Below, piece after piece: positions 39,301-49,850 of a DNA stretch of 64,000 nucleotides. Both the position numbers and the translations under genes were made by a program. Position 1 is the first letter of the stretch. Each line of letters begins with the position of its first letter. The notes beneath the pieces are model-generated. The model was not told where the DNA came from, did no database searches, and was given only the letters and a program-made list of their open reading frames with translations. This DNA is from Homalodisca vitripennis (Eukaryota > Arthropoda > Insecta > Hemiptera > Cicadellidae): contig NW_025778044.1 of assembly GCF_021130785.1 (NCBI RefSeq), positions 1 through 64,000 of the forward strand. Reading direction: 5' to 3'.

Positions 39301-42214
39301 AACAAATCCTACCACTCAAGGGGCCAAAAATTTCATTTCTGTCTGTCCGCACAATGTCTCGAAGAAGACAGCCTAAAGACTTGAAACTGTGCATGAAGCA
39401 ACACTTACTTTGAAGATGATGCATGTTACTCCTTGGGATTTTGCTGAGCATTAGCAAGCATTTTTACATTGGCCTTATGTGTAACCATGATGGTAATGAG
39501 AAAATAACAGACTAAATCAATTTGTGAACAAACTCAATACAACCATTAGAGATTTTAACGTGTGACTATCATTGACACATGTACCAGTAACACTATCCCA
39601 ACACATAATATATCATTTTATGGTTACTTGGTGTGTAAAATTTTATTATTTAAACACAGCTGATATGAAACCCAGTTTGAAAAATATGGACAATGAACAA
39701 AAATATAAAGTTAATGTGTGATGATATAATTTTCTTGGTATAGACCAAAAAAATTTCATTTGTAGACTTGAAATTTTGTATGAAACTTCATTTCTACATA
39801 GACAAGGTTGAATTCTATGGTTGTGCATATCTAGTAATGGTATTTGACAGCGACATCATTCAGTAGGCTGATACAATTTCTCTTTTGTTTTCTCTAGGAT
39901 GTAAAAAATGGTTTCCGTATGATTGTCATTTTATCTGTCAGTGATGAAATAAGCTATAGACTTCAAATTTTGCACTGAAGCTCGATATATATGGTGTGGC
40001 GTACTCCAACCCTGTATATGTTAACGCTTAAACCATGTATTCATTAAAAACAGCACTTGCTGCCATATAACGCCCAATATGCAGCACATTACTGTCTTTC
40101 TCATACCATCTGACCAAGTATAAGCAATGTGGAGGCTAGCTGAGGAACGTCCTTCTTGAAGCAGTACAGGGAGCAGACAACCGACATAGCTGCAAAGATA
40201 ACTGAGCAGCTTGATGACAGAAAATACTTCCTAATTTCTTACTGAATTCTACTTTTCTTTACGGTTTATATTTATATATTGTTACAATCTGTTGTCTAAT
40301 TTTACAATTTTATTGCCTTTAATGTTTGTAACAAAGTATTACTTATCTTAAAGATATTAGAAGGAAAGGATTATAACAATAGAAAGTTAGAAATATACTT
40401 ATATTGTATCAATCTTGGTGTGCCAAAGAAGGTTTGAGTAACCTGTTTGTTGGTTACAGGTTCAGTTGGGAGAGGAGTTACTGGGCAGTGGAGACGAGGA
40501 GGGGGGTGTGGAACACCTGAGCAATGCTGTAGCAGTCTGCGGCCAGCCCAACCAGCTGCTGCAAGTGCTACAGCAGACACTGCCTCCCCACGTGTTCCAG
40601 CTGCTGCTTATGCGACTCCCTGCAGCCGGCCAGGTATGTCCCACATACACACCTCTGTTATGGAGGTATTTATTTAATTTTATTGGGTTCAAATAAAAGT
40701 ACGAGGGGTATTAGAAAAATAAGGTTCCCTATGCCGCCGAGACAGAATGCGATATGTTGGGAGAAATCTGGAAACACTGTCTTACTCATCAGCTGTCCCT
40801 CTCTCTATCCGTACCACTCGCGCCTCGCTTCGTCCAACAGTGCCGGCCTAGCTGCCTTCGAAGATGGAGCTTCCTATCGTTGTTACCACCAGGTGCGAAA
40901 TTCGTGCTGTAATACATTTTTTAAAATGCAAAACAGATTTCACCTATTGAAATTCATCGTCAATTAATCGAGGTTTATCGGGAAAACTGCATATCTGTTC
41001 AACACGTTCAGAAATGGTGTAGAGAATTCAGTGAAGGCCGCATGGAAATTCACGATGAAAATCGAAATGGACGGCCTTCAGATGGAGTTGTTGAAAAAGT
41101 TGAGACAATATTGCTTGAAGATCGGAGAATCACCATTCACGAACTTGCTTTGCTTATTCCTGAGATTTCGAACTGAGACAAGCGATCCAGAACCGCCGGA
41201 GAGGAAGATTGTCCAATGGTGTGAGGCTTCTCCATGACAACGCTCGACCTCATGTCTCACGTCAAACTCAAGAACTGCTGATAAAGTTTGGCTGGACTAT
41301 TGTGCCCCATCCGCCCTATAGCCCAGACCTAGCCCCAAGTGATTATCACTTATTCCCAAAATTAAAGGAACACTTGGTTGGCCAATGCTTCAGTACCGAT
41401 GATGAAGTCAAGAAAGAGGTTACTCGATTCCTCAAAGGATTGGCGGCAGAATTCTACAACATGGGGATAGAAAAATTGGAGCACCGTCTACAAAAGTGTT
41501 TGGACAGAAAACGGTCATTATATGGAAAAATAGCTTAACTTTTAAGTTTTAAATTGATGTATAACACTAAGTAGAAATATAGAGCTGTCTATTTAAAAAA
41601 ATCATGGGAACCTTATTTTTCTAATACCCCTCGTACAACTAAAATTGAAGACCCAAAAATTCAAGCCATCAGTGAATCTTTAACATTCTAATAATTTAAA
41701 GGTAAAACCTTGTTAATAACAAGGTTACTTTTTATTCTCTTTTATATTAATATTCTAATTTTTTGAATTAAGCTAATACATATTTTTGCTGTTATTCACA
41801 CCGGTGATGGGGTTTCAAGTCTCGACTTGAAAAAAAAAACGGTACTGTACTTCGGTTTGTTGCACTGATAAACTAAACTTCAGTATATAGAAGTTAACAG
41901 TAGGCAAAATTAAGGGCAAAAATTCTATACATTGAAGTTATTTACAATAAACATTCAGTATTTAGAGGTTAAATTAGCATCGAAGTAAACGGCACTTTCA
42001 AGGAGAATGAAAAACTTCAATTTATTAAGGAATCCAGTATATTGAGATTCGATATATCAAGGTCCCACAGTATTACATTGTGATAATATATAAAATCCTT
42101 TTCCATTGAATTATTTTCAGGTTGTGTTTTCTAATTAATTTTGTGTTTTTTCAGAGATTCATGGCTCACTCTGCAGCCAGCACTGCTTCTGTTGTTGACG
42201 ATGGTGTTGATTAA
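30184..42214 (+). CDS. Tomm20: Mitochondrial import receptor subunit Tom20, complete, four exons
   Basis: Tom20 sits in the outer mitochondrial membrane and binds the amphipathic presequences of imported proteins, passing them to the TOM pore. Exons 30184-30307, 38324-38427, 40460-40633 and 42155-42214 join in frame to 153 residues (human about 145). Visible: N-terminal membrane anchor VAIGLGVGAVFFLGYCIHF (about residues 7-25), then the positively charged FDRKRRSDPNYKKK signature, linker, PDLKDHEAVQMFFLQE, and the presequence-binding helical core QLGEELLG, EHLSNAVAVCGQPNQLLQVL and QQTLPPHVFQLLLMRLP, and an acidic end DDGVD. The start is the ATG at 30184, with further in-frame ATGs at 30190 and 30193. 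Introns are 8.0, 2.0 and 1.5 kb and have collected transposons in same and opposite orientation without touching splice sites. Confidence 0.95.
30666..32627. mobile_element. Fold-back transposon, 1.96 kb, TTAA target duplication
   Basis: Left end AGGTCGACCTGGCAAATC faces right end GATTTGCCAGGTCGGCCT; TTAA lies directly outside both (30662-30665, 32628-32631). Similarity continues inward for about 350 bp (phrases GGTTTTAGGGGGTGCA, CTGATAGCGTATCTGTTAT, GATCGAGTGAGTGCGTGAC, ATCCACTAGTTCGAC). On the left, the inner roughly 175 bp of the arm is present twice in tandem (about 30865-31015 and 31018-31195). The core (31200-32280) has no recognisable transposase, so the copy is non-autonomous. Confidence 0.8.
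30858..31195. repeat. Tandem duplication within the left fold-back arm
   Basis: Both copies begin AAATATTATCTGCGGCTGGG and run to GTGTGTCGTA; the second copy carries extra bases near 31080-31110. Only one equivalent is present, inverted, in the right arm. Confidence 0.8.
33727..36255 (+). mobile_element. 2.5-kb DNA transposon with perfect 8-bp target duplication
   Basis: Ends TAGGGTGGAAC and (reverse complement of right) TAGGATGGAAC. ATGTGTAC flanks both sides exactly (33719-33726 and 36256-36263). Inside each end a longer diverged inverted match exists, recognisable by GAGGTGCCGCAAAGG on the left and GAGGTGCCACAAAAG on the right. The transposase pseudogene lies between. The 8-bp duplication and a DGT...NTG / LHCNELPLRH motif pair fit the hAT-like side of RNase-H-fold transposases. 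Confidence 0.8.
34140..35630 (+). pseudogene. Decayed transposase of the 8-bp-duplication element
   Basis: Plus-strand fragments in shifting frames that read as one protein: CDRTGVSDRVAAAIASAVLK with DVG (34150-34215), an RMKIQGARA... basic stretch (34268-34300), AIGFDGTATNTG with a likely catalytic Asp (about 34572-34607), FHCNELPLRHLFCALDGKKG (34682-34740), KLLEKCHELPVV, a long intact block to about 35100 including MCKSISSGICLPDLAKKKP and HSRWLTLASRIVRLHFGTE, then, after a frameshift near 35100, FSRYLSDEHLKIIDPVIQRN with GYYAHPEN and SDKRKHIR, and last NCHTQTVARIIKLV. This protein type is widespread in arthropod genomes and usually left unnamed. At least three frameshifts and several stops: non-functional. 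Confidence 0.7.
36480..36665 (-). repeat. Diverged short repeat shared with 31320-31420 and 33120-33210
   Basis: The three places share TACTATCTCGAGGGATG-like and GCGCTGATGGCC-like phrases (reverse complement here) separated by variable sequence. Nature unknown; possibly an old SINE or MITE. Confidence 0.35.
38324..38427 (+). CDS. Tomm20: Tomm20 exon 2
   Basis: Acceptor TTTTTTAG, then GG AGA AAG; encodes RRKANNEAASS and PDLKDHEAVQMFFLQE, the linker and first receptor helix. 104 bp, ends in phase 0 before GTAAGG. Confidence 0.95.
38428..40459 (+). other. Tomm20 intron 2 with a dispersed repeat
   Basis: Contains poly-C (38786-38797) and poly-T (38930-38945) runs and the dispersed repeat at 39290-40015. 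No other feature recognised. Confidence 0.7.
39290..40015 (+). repeat. Dispersed non-coding repeat (copy 3)
   Basis: Colinear with 20161-20860: ATTTCATTTCTGTCTGTCCG, AACCATGATGGTAATGAG, CAAACTCAATACAACC, ATTTTATGGTTACTTGG and AAGCTATAGACTTCAAATTT. Ends not resolved. Confidence 0.65.
40460..40633 (+). CDS. Tomm20: Tomm20 exon 3 (presequence-binding core)
   Basis: Acceptor GGTTACAG, GTT CAG TTG; encodes VQLGEELLG to LLLMRLPAAGQ, 58 codons in phase 0, donor GTATGT. Includes the CGQPNQLLQVLQQTLPP groove-forming helices, the best conserved part of Tom20. Confidence 0.96.
40702..41633 (+). mobile_element. Internally deleted mariner (DD34D) element, 932 bp
   Basis: Left end CGAGGGGTATTAGAAAAATA is the reverse complement of the right end, extending through GGTTCCC (about 28 bp, very nearly perfect). 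TA flanks both ends (40700-40701, 41634-41635). Inside are the N- and C-terminal parts of a mariner transposase in the same orientation as Tomm20, with the middle, including the first catalytic Asp, deleted. A typical non-autonomous deletion derivative. Confidence 0.9.
40952..41538 (+). pseudogene. Mariner transposase, middle deleted
   Basis: N-terminal part (about 40952-41178): HRQLIEVYRENCISVQHVQK, WCREFSEGRMEIHDENRNGRPS and ITIHELALLIPEIS, the paired helix-turn-helix DNA-binding region. After a deletion junction near 41180-41215 the frame from 41209 gives VRLLHDNARPHV with the second catalytic Asp and YSPDLAPSDYHLFPKLKEHL with the third, separated by 34 residues as in mariner DD34D enzymes; the end is SLYGKIA and a stop at 41536-41538. 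The first catalytic Asp block is missing, so it cannot be active. Confidence 0.9.
42155..42214 (+). CDS. Tomm20: Tomm20 last coding exon
   Basis: Acceptor TTTTTTCAG; encodes RFMAHSAASTASVVDDGVD and TAA. The acidic end parallels the AEDDVE end of vertebrate Tom20. Confidence 0.93.
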   Translation, partial: RFMAHSAASTASVVDDGVD

Positions 42215-45200
42215 ATTCTGGTCATACGTTAGTCAAAGTATTAAATTCTTTAGATTTTTTTTATGAGTATGTTTCATATCAAAATATTAAGCAATACAAT
42301 GTACAAATTATACAGTTCTACTGTTCCAAAGACATGTTTATTTCAGTGCCTCCTCAAGTACTACTCGGAGTTGTTGCTTGCTATGTGTTCATTGACTATC
42401 AGTGTATGTTATTGGTGGAAGTTAATAGTAGTCTTTCTACATTTCAAAGAGGAACTTCTATTAATTCATGGCAAAAGAACAATATGTCTTGATAGCTTGA
42501 CAATAGGCCTATGTTACATTTGCATGTTCTCTTTATATTAAATATAAATCATTCTATGCATTTGTGTTTCTGTGAAGTAAATGTTTGTTTGTTTTTTTCT
42601 TGGCTATAATAAAATAACCTATGCATTCTTAATTACAATATAATTGCACCCTATATGAGAAATTTAGAATCTATGATATTAGAATCCTAACAGTGTTACA
42701 CTACTAAACATATACACTAATGTAGAGTAATAAATTATTGAATGTAAGTGGTTAAAACTGAATCAAGCAGAATTTTGTTTTGAGTAATTTTTTACTTTAA
42801 TTATAACAGTTCATTAGACTTTATTGTGAAAACAAATTAACTAGACATTTTTCATTGCACTTACTTTTTAATCTACTCTCTGTAAAATTTTGGCTTTTAG
42901 AGTTTGCCTGCATTAATTCGTGTTTTATATTCTATTATTGTATTTGTTTTTTATTTTATTTTAAAACAAGGAATTAAGGCATTTTTTAACAATTTACATT
43001 GTTTCCTTTTTCGTTTAGGTATGTGCAATTTATTTTAAATGTCAAAGTTTTTTACTAATTTGATCCATTATACTCCGTAGTAGTCTTAAAGTCAATCAGT
43101 TGGTTTTTATCTATCCAACTGTAACAATTTAGAAATTTTGTAATGTCATTTTGATTTTGATTAAGAGAACGTGTTTCATTGAGTAGATATAATAAATAGG
43201 TGAAGTTGAGTTGTCTTGACAGTTATTATTTTGTACTAATTTTAATATTTTTTGCCTTTATCACATTTTCTGGATCTCTCCAAACTGTTTAAACATGTTC
43301 CTTAACTTAGATGTAAGATTTACAGATTACTTTGTTGGTTTGATTCTATATGTATATTGTGTTGGAGCACCAAGTTTTGGTTACAGTCATAGGGACACAG
43401 TGTTAATTATCGTAAGGCCTTGTTTTGGTGTCATATGTTTGTTAATATTCCAGTGATTTAATGAAGTATATAGCAAGCTTTCTATATTTTTAACTTCAAA
43501 GCTTGTCTGGTGGATATTGTTATGTGACTGTGTCTGTAGCTCAATATAGACTGATTTATTTTGATTTATGTGTTGTTTAATACCCTGTGTTGTTCAAACA
43601 TATTTTAACATGTTCTCCCTCAGCCTATTATTGTTGATCACCTTTGATACCAAACGTGTAATAAATTAATCTGAATTATAAATGATTAAAAATGTAGCTG
43701 TTACTGTATCAATGTAGTAGCACTCAATGTTGTAGACATTTTGGCTAATTTAACCTCTTAATTTTTATATTTAAAACATTGTGATTAACTAATTTGCTTC
43801 ACCTAACCCCATACGCCAAGTAAATATGATAAATAGTGATTGCCAGTATATAACTTAAGTCATTTATATGATTATCTGCCAGCATAATGTTTCATCCATT
43901 GTACAGAAATCTGTCTTCTTTGACTCAATTGTATTTTCTGTGTGAGATGAAAGCTGTGTGTAAATTCAATCAAGGATCGGTTTGATATTTTGTATTACAC
44001 TATAAATAATAATAAAATTATTATTTATGAAGCATTTTATTAGAATTGTTCTAACTTTTCTCAAAATGATGACATAAATGAAAATGAAGTTTACCTAGTG
44101 TTTACATTTATACTGCTAACTAAATTAATGAGAACAAGCACATTCACTAAAGTACTGACTAGCAGTTACCTGTGGTTTTTAGCACAATTTTCAAAATTGA
44201 TGGACATAGCTTTCTTAGTGAAAACATGATGAGGTACGATGGAGACCTACTAATTTTGTTAGCAAAAATAGACATCAGTTGTATATTATTTCAGTATCCT
44301 TGAGAGGTTCAAAATGTAAATAAAATTTTGACTGTTTCTATTTTAGGTTTTACTGTAAGAATAAATATATACGTATAAGTCTCGAAAACCTAATTTAGTT
44401 AAAACGTGTGAACTATGTCTGTTTAGATTAATTTTCTATCCAAGATATTTCAAGTGCCACAGTTGAGTTTGACTTGTGCCCAAATCAAGAAAATACATAC
44501 CAACTTTGATTAAAAAGCGTCCACTTTCAGCTCTTTTAATTTACTTTCTGTCTAAGATTTTACATGTACCATAATAGTTTGCTTTTTTGTACTGCATTTT
44601 GTACTTTTTTGTACTGATTAAAAAAATATATAACACATATGACCAAAAAGTTACTATGATTGATTACACCAATAGGGTCAGATATAGCGATTAAATTCAC
44701 TTCCAATCTTAATTTATTTACAATTGAGTTTGTTGTTTCACTGACCAAGGAAATAAACACATATATGGGTTTTGGAATTCTACTTATTTTTAAAAGCGTT
44801 TAAGGTCTAGGTCTGCAATGTTTCTTGTACTATTAGTAATATTGAGTAACCCCGATTAAGAAAATAGCTTTTGAAATGCTAATAAAAATATAAATAAAAA
44901 AGATTGTTATTGTGGGTTATTTTTTTAAGATAAATATATGCCATCGGGAACTTTTTTGTAGGCGTTTTTGATTCAATACAATTCCATGTAAATATTTTTA
45001 TTGTTATAAGTTGTAAAGTTTAGTCGGTATAAACAATGAAAGCACTAAAAACTATCAATTTTTGCATTACACAAACCTTTCTCTACTTTATGTGATTAAA
45101 ATATTGATGTATAATACCTAGGAACTTGCCTAGTTCAAAATGAAGCTGACAGTGAAAATGTATCAAAATCTGTGGAGTAGTTTAGAAAATATTGATGCAC

Positions 45201-45479
45201 AAACGTATCAAGACAAAAAGCAACTAATTTATACTATGTATTGATTTATAGATAAACCCTCACAAAGAAACCTTTATCGAGTGCATTAAAGAAAAGAAAG
45301 AGCTCTGCTGTTAATTAGTGAATATCCAGTTGCAAAATGGTGGAAGTGTTGTGAGCATGTCTATAAGACAGAAGATACATATAGCCAGAGGGAAGGTGTC
45401 AGACGAAGCAGTGGATACATTTATCATATCTGTCAGCACACACACATAATATATATATATATATATATTTGTTCTACTG
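42215..45479. other. Tomm20 3' UTR and intergenic sequence
   Basis: AT-rich. Several AATAAA hexamers occur (for example 44011-44016); which one ends the transcript cannot be told. No other gene or element recognised, apart from a short (AT)n run just before 45470. Confidence 0.45.
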
Positions 45480-45482
45480 TTA

Positions 45483-46275
45483 AGCGGCCCATACACTAGA
45501 CGTGCATTGCACGCCGTGCAGTTTTTTATACTGGCACTTTGTGCCCCACACACTGACAGTTTAGTCAGTCCCGTGACGTGCTAGAAGTTGGTTGTGGTAT
45601 TGTGATATTACTACTTGTAACTAAACAAAAGCGTTAACAGTATTGCTGATTGGTGCAATTCATGACGATAGCAAAGTGAAGAAGACAATTGTGGACGAAA
45701 AATAATACCATAGTTTAGGTACATGGACTGCGTCTGTGCCAGCTCCTGATTTCTTGCTCTTGGTAACTTTCTTATGTTCTCTTCTAAAATTACCTCTAAG
45801 CAAATCAATTTTCTTCTTCACATAATCAACTGTACAATCAGGCACCACAGTTTTGCACAGTTCCACAAGGTCTAAATACGCATTTTGTTTGAAACTTTTA
45901 TTTGAGTACTCTTTACACTTCACTCGCCACAAACAATGGTGATTTGTGTACGAATCTATAAATAATGGTAATAAATTAGGAGAGAGAAACATTTGTGTGT
46001 CAGCAGTCGACTTGGTAAATATAGTAGAGTATTTGCCGCGAGAGAACGAAAAATAACCTCAAAAGACACTCCACTCTCAGCACGTGGCGCGGGACTGGCC
46101 CACACACTTGCAGGATGGCAGTGGCAGGTGGCATGGCACGCCGAAAATCAAACCGATCTTGATTGCCATCGTGCCATGCAATGCACGGCGTGCTTAGCAC
46201 GGAGACCTCCACACACTGGCACGTTTCTTCCAATTTTGGCATGTCGTGCATTGCACGTCTAGTGAATGGGCCGCT
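45483..46275 (-). mobile_element. PIF/Harbinger-type element, 793 bp, TTA target duplication
   Basis: Left end AGCGGCCCATACACTAGACG and right end (reverse complement AGCGGCCCATTCACTAGACG) match over about 35 bp, continuing TGCATTGCACG. A 3-bp TTA lies outside each end (45480-45482, 46276-46278), the TWA target size of PIF/Harbinger. The subterminal DNA is built of short palindromes such as CGTGCATTGCACG and GCACGGCGTGC. The interior holds a MADF-like fragment. Confidence 0.8.
45660..45992 (-). pseudogene. MADF/Myb-like DNA-binding protein fragment
   Basis: 110-residue minus-strand frame with FIDSYTNHHCLWRVKCKEYS, NKSFKQNAYLDLVELCK, DCTVDYVKKKIDLLRGNFRR and EHKKVTKSKKSGAG, the arrangement of MADF domains (about residues 11-80): the initial F-I-x-x-Y, W at the first helix end, and the K-K-x-x-L-R-x-x-F-R-R-E last helix. 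Harbinger elements encode such a second protein besides the transposase, which is absent here. It probably began upstream of the Met at 45992, and the last residues run into non-homologous sequence. Confidence 0.7.
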
Positions 46276-46278
46276 TTA

Positions 46279-49094
46279 GTACTTTTTCATTGTAACTAAG
46301 ACTAGTCCAGTTTGTGCATTTTAGTTAAGATATATACATGTCTGTGTGTGTTAAGGGTATATTTAATTATTATAGTATTTATGGGTGCAGGGCAGATGCA
46401 TGTAACAAGAGAGCTTGTTTTGTAGTATTATCCAGGTCAGGGGATAAAGTGAGTAGGCGAGTGACGAGCAATGGTGGGGAGAGGCATCACAGCGGCAGAG
46501 GGGTATTTCACCCAACGTCTTTATAAACGGTTTGTTTTGCCTATAATGTAGGCAACAGCCTACTAGTGGTGACAATTTCTTTCAGTACAGTGTGATGAAA
46601 AAGGTTTTAGTGTATCTGTAATTTTATATCTGATGCGGTAAGTATTAGAAATGTAATTTGTGTATATCCAACAAGAAATGTCCACCCACGCAAGAGGGTA
46701 TATAAAAATTTGAAAAAGATAAGAGTAGTGGATTATAGGTTAGGGTAATAAATGAGTTTTGTTCGTATTTTGAAGAAAATGTGTTTTAGATTTGTTGCTC
46801 CATACCTTTGGGAAAGTATTTATATTGAAGGAGTTTAGACGTAATTTTGTTTCAACAAATTTGAAACATTATGAAGTTGGTCAGTTACATTTTATCAAAG
46901 CAGTTCTTTAGAACATCCCGTGTTTGTAGTATGTGTTTAAATAAATATTAAAAAATGGGTTAAAATATTGTGTTACTACAGGTAAGTTACATGCTACTTC
47001 TAGTGAATGCTAAACTTCATTACCTTATAGACAAGCTCAGTTAAATTACTTGTATTGTTAACATATCCTCAAACTATCTATACAGTAGTCTTTATAGTGT
47101 TTATGAAACAATTTAAAATTGCGTATGGTCATTTAATGAACAATATTGCATAACTTTTTGGAGTAAATATTGAAAATAGGAATTATGACAGAGCTAATCA
47201 TTCCTACTCAAAACTAATAATGTGCCAAGCTTGCTTATTTTTTTAAGAGGGGGACACTAGGTGGTGTGGTCACATCTGAGGCTGTGCTTTTAAAGCTTAC
47301 AACTTGTTTATAAATAAGGATTCGTCTCAAACCCATTAATTAATGTTTTATTTCTGATAGATTTTTTGAGTTAGAGGCAGAAAATGTTTTATGCACACGT
47401 GACCAGCCTCTATGAGACTCCTAAGCAGTGGGATAACCCACCAGCTCTGGTTTTTTAGTGGGTAACCCATGGTTACCCACCTAGGGATTTAATCAGGGAT
47501 TGTTTTTCACATTACTTTATACTATACTACGTCTAAATTTATTTGGTTTATGCCTACAAGGTTCTCTCCATTTGAAGCCATGCGACCATTTGGTCTAGTC
47601 CGTTTCTCGGTCTAAATCAGTCTTCTTCAATCAGAGGACACCCTGGACAAATTGTGAAACCCAATCCCAGTTGCCCTCAACCTTCATCATTTTTCTGCAC
47701 ACTGTATCCACCGAGAATATGTAATTGTTTTTGACTAAAAATATTAAAGATGACTGTATGGTTTACACTACACTACATTAAAGGTAGTACAAAAAACAAA
47801 ATCCTGCATTTAAACTGTGGGTTTACCTCAAGCGGTTTTGGTTATGTAGCCAAAAATAACAATTTCAATGGATTTAAAGCATTTTATTCATGCAATAAAC
47901 TGTAAGGACTGTTGAACATTACTACTAATACTAAGTCCTTCATCAAGCTCAACCAACACCTTACAGGTGCTCAAACTGGTTCCTATCTTTGCCAATGCAA
48001 AGCTCCACCTACTCACCCTCTTAAGCTGTTTACTGGACGCTGGATTTCTTCCGGAAATATGGAAGCTAATGCTTTTATTATTCTTTCCACCATATCCTCT
48101 CTAGTAGTTGGTTTTGTAGCATAAACTTCAACCTTGGTAGTTCACAAGTCTCGCCATCGGCTCACAGTGTAAACATTGTACCAGTAATATTTTTGTGGTA
48201 TCACCGTGCTTATTCATTATTAAGGACTCTGATGCAGTAATTCATGACGTGACAATGGCAAAATGAAGCTGCAGTTTTCTCTCATTCATCATCCTACATA
48301 TTTCTAGGTTTCCACACATCTAATATAAGTCGTCTGAGAGGAGTACTACTGAGGATTCAAACTCTGCAATGAGTAATATGTCCCAGGAAACACAAACTAT
48401 TCATGATTGGACACAAACCAATCCAGACTGATGTACAAGTTGGCTGAAAGTGCTGATTTTTTACAACATCAAATGTTGGAGCAACGGGGATGTACACAAA
48501 TTCAAAAGTTATACACTAAGGATGTGAACAGAGCTGCAAGAGAGGTACAGTATTTGATTGGGCAGCAAAAGATAAAAAATGTTCTTGTGGCTGTAACTAT
48601 TGGGACTCATTTAATGGCCAAGTAATTTTACGTGTTTCTCTGGAATCCAGTTACTTATGAGGACATTCTAATCGTGAAGACCCTCTATCATGTGTGCCCA
48701 GGCTTGACGTCTATTCCAACACAAAGCATTGTCCAACTCTTGATAGTTCAGCTGATTTTATTGTTTCCTGCTCGACATCACCACTAAAAGACACATTGGC
48801 ACTTTTAGTGTTTTTATTTTATACTTTCATTTGGATAGCCATGCATTGTTTTTGTCTGAATTCAATATGAAAAAGTTTATGAGCAGAATTATTAGGAAAA
48901 ATTATTCAGTTTTTAATTATATTCAGTATTAAGTACGCCTTGGTTTCTTTGATTAGCTACTTATGAGAGTTGTGTCATTCACGAATATAAAGAGGTCACT
49001 CTCTGGCAACATGTCAGAGATGTTTACGTATATCGGAAAGAGCAAAGGCGCTATAATTGAATCTTATTTACCGCACTAAATAAATTATAGCTTT
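46279..49094. other. Intergenic, no confident gene
   Basis: AT-rich. 48369-48625 holds two frames that together read MSNMSQETQTIHDWTQTNPD and YKLAESADFLQHQMLEQRG onward to LIGQQKIKNVLVAV, separated by a one-base shift near 48432; it looks like a decayed coding region but is not recognised. A near-palindrome GTGGGTAACCCATGGTTACC lies near 47459-47481. Confidence 0.35.
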
Positions 49095-49850
49095 CTAAGT
49101 ACGTAGCAAGGACGCTGTCTTTAAAGTGACGAGGAGTGCCGGCTCCAGCGTGAACTCTATGATCGAGCTTACCGTGAGGGGCTTTGACGCCTCGATGCCG
49201 AGTGAGAGAGCCCCGAGACACGATCGAGTTCTAGTGTACTGGTAGAAAGAGAAATAGCACTCCTCCATAGATGGTGTTTCAATCTGAGGCGAAGAATTGC
49301 CCGTAGTCGGTAGAAGGGATGAATAGTTCCGTACAGCGAGGCGTGCTTTAAAGCGAGCAATCAAAGCTTGGTAAGCGTGGTATTGCAAGTCCGACAAGTG
49401 GAACGACAACTGGAGACTGGGTTACCGGTTCGGAATGCGCAGAGCCCGTGCCCAGTCAGCCGGCCCGATTATGAGCACTTCTTTTATGGACAACAAAGTG
49501 AATGTCTTGTTTCTAACCCACCTGGTCAGTAAATACGAGGGCATTCAAGTCGACTCTGTAGATTCCCTTCTTTACTGATGCGGATAGATGCGATGCCGTA
49601 AGACGTCTAGCCTGTCCTGATGGTGTCCCGGTGGAAGTGCTGAAGGTATAGTAGCTCAGACCTGTGCACGGTTGCTGTTGAATATGTACAACACAACCAC
49701 TGCTTGCAAGAAGGCACCTTTGGTAATCGATAGAAGTTCCAATACCTGGCTCTCATAAGTAAAGGCAAAGGGAGTATTGCACAATATTGTTCCTCTCAAA
49801 TACTAGAGCTGGTGAAAAGAGAGTTTACTTCAGGTAATTACTGCCACGCT
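49095..49850 (+). pseudogene. Non-LTR reverse-transcriptase remnant (R1/Loa-like wording)
   Basis: A GC-richer island in AT-rich DNA. Plus-strand frames give a linker region REIALLHRWCFNLRRRIARS and FKASNQSLVSVVLQVRQVER, then DAVRRLACPDGVPVEVLK and LLNMYNTTTACKKAPLVIDR-type sequence followed by LALISKGKG (about 49590-49770), matching the beginning of RT domains of the kind GPDGVPVEVLK ... LISKGKG. Many stops and frameshifts; no catalytic blocks survive after about 49850. Confidence 0.55.

Larger units (their letters stand above)
40634..42154 (+). other. Tomm20 intron 3 with a mariner insertion
   Basis: Contains the mariner relic 40702-41633; the remaining sequence is AT-rich with nothing recognised. 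Confidence 0.75.

Noticed and set aside
40371..40696. Alternative frames overlapping Tomm20 exon 3
   Set aside because: Shadows of the GC-rich exon; only the Tom20 frame has homology and correct splice phases.
42263..42541. 92-residue frame after the Tomm20 stop
   Set aside because: Lies in the 3' UTR, no recognisable motif, AT-rich chance frame.
49095..49409. rRNA gene fragment or minus-strand protein
   Set aside because: The GC-rich island first suggested rDNA, but no conserved 18S/28S phrase was found, and plus-strand RT-like phrases follow in order.
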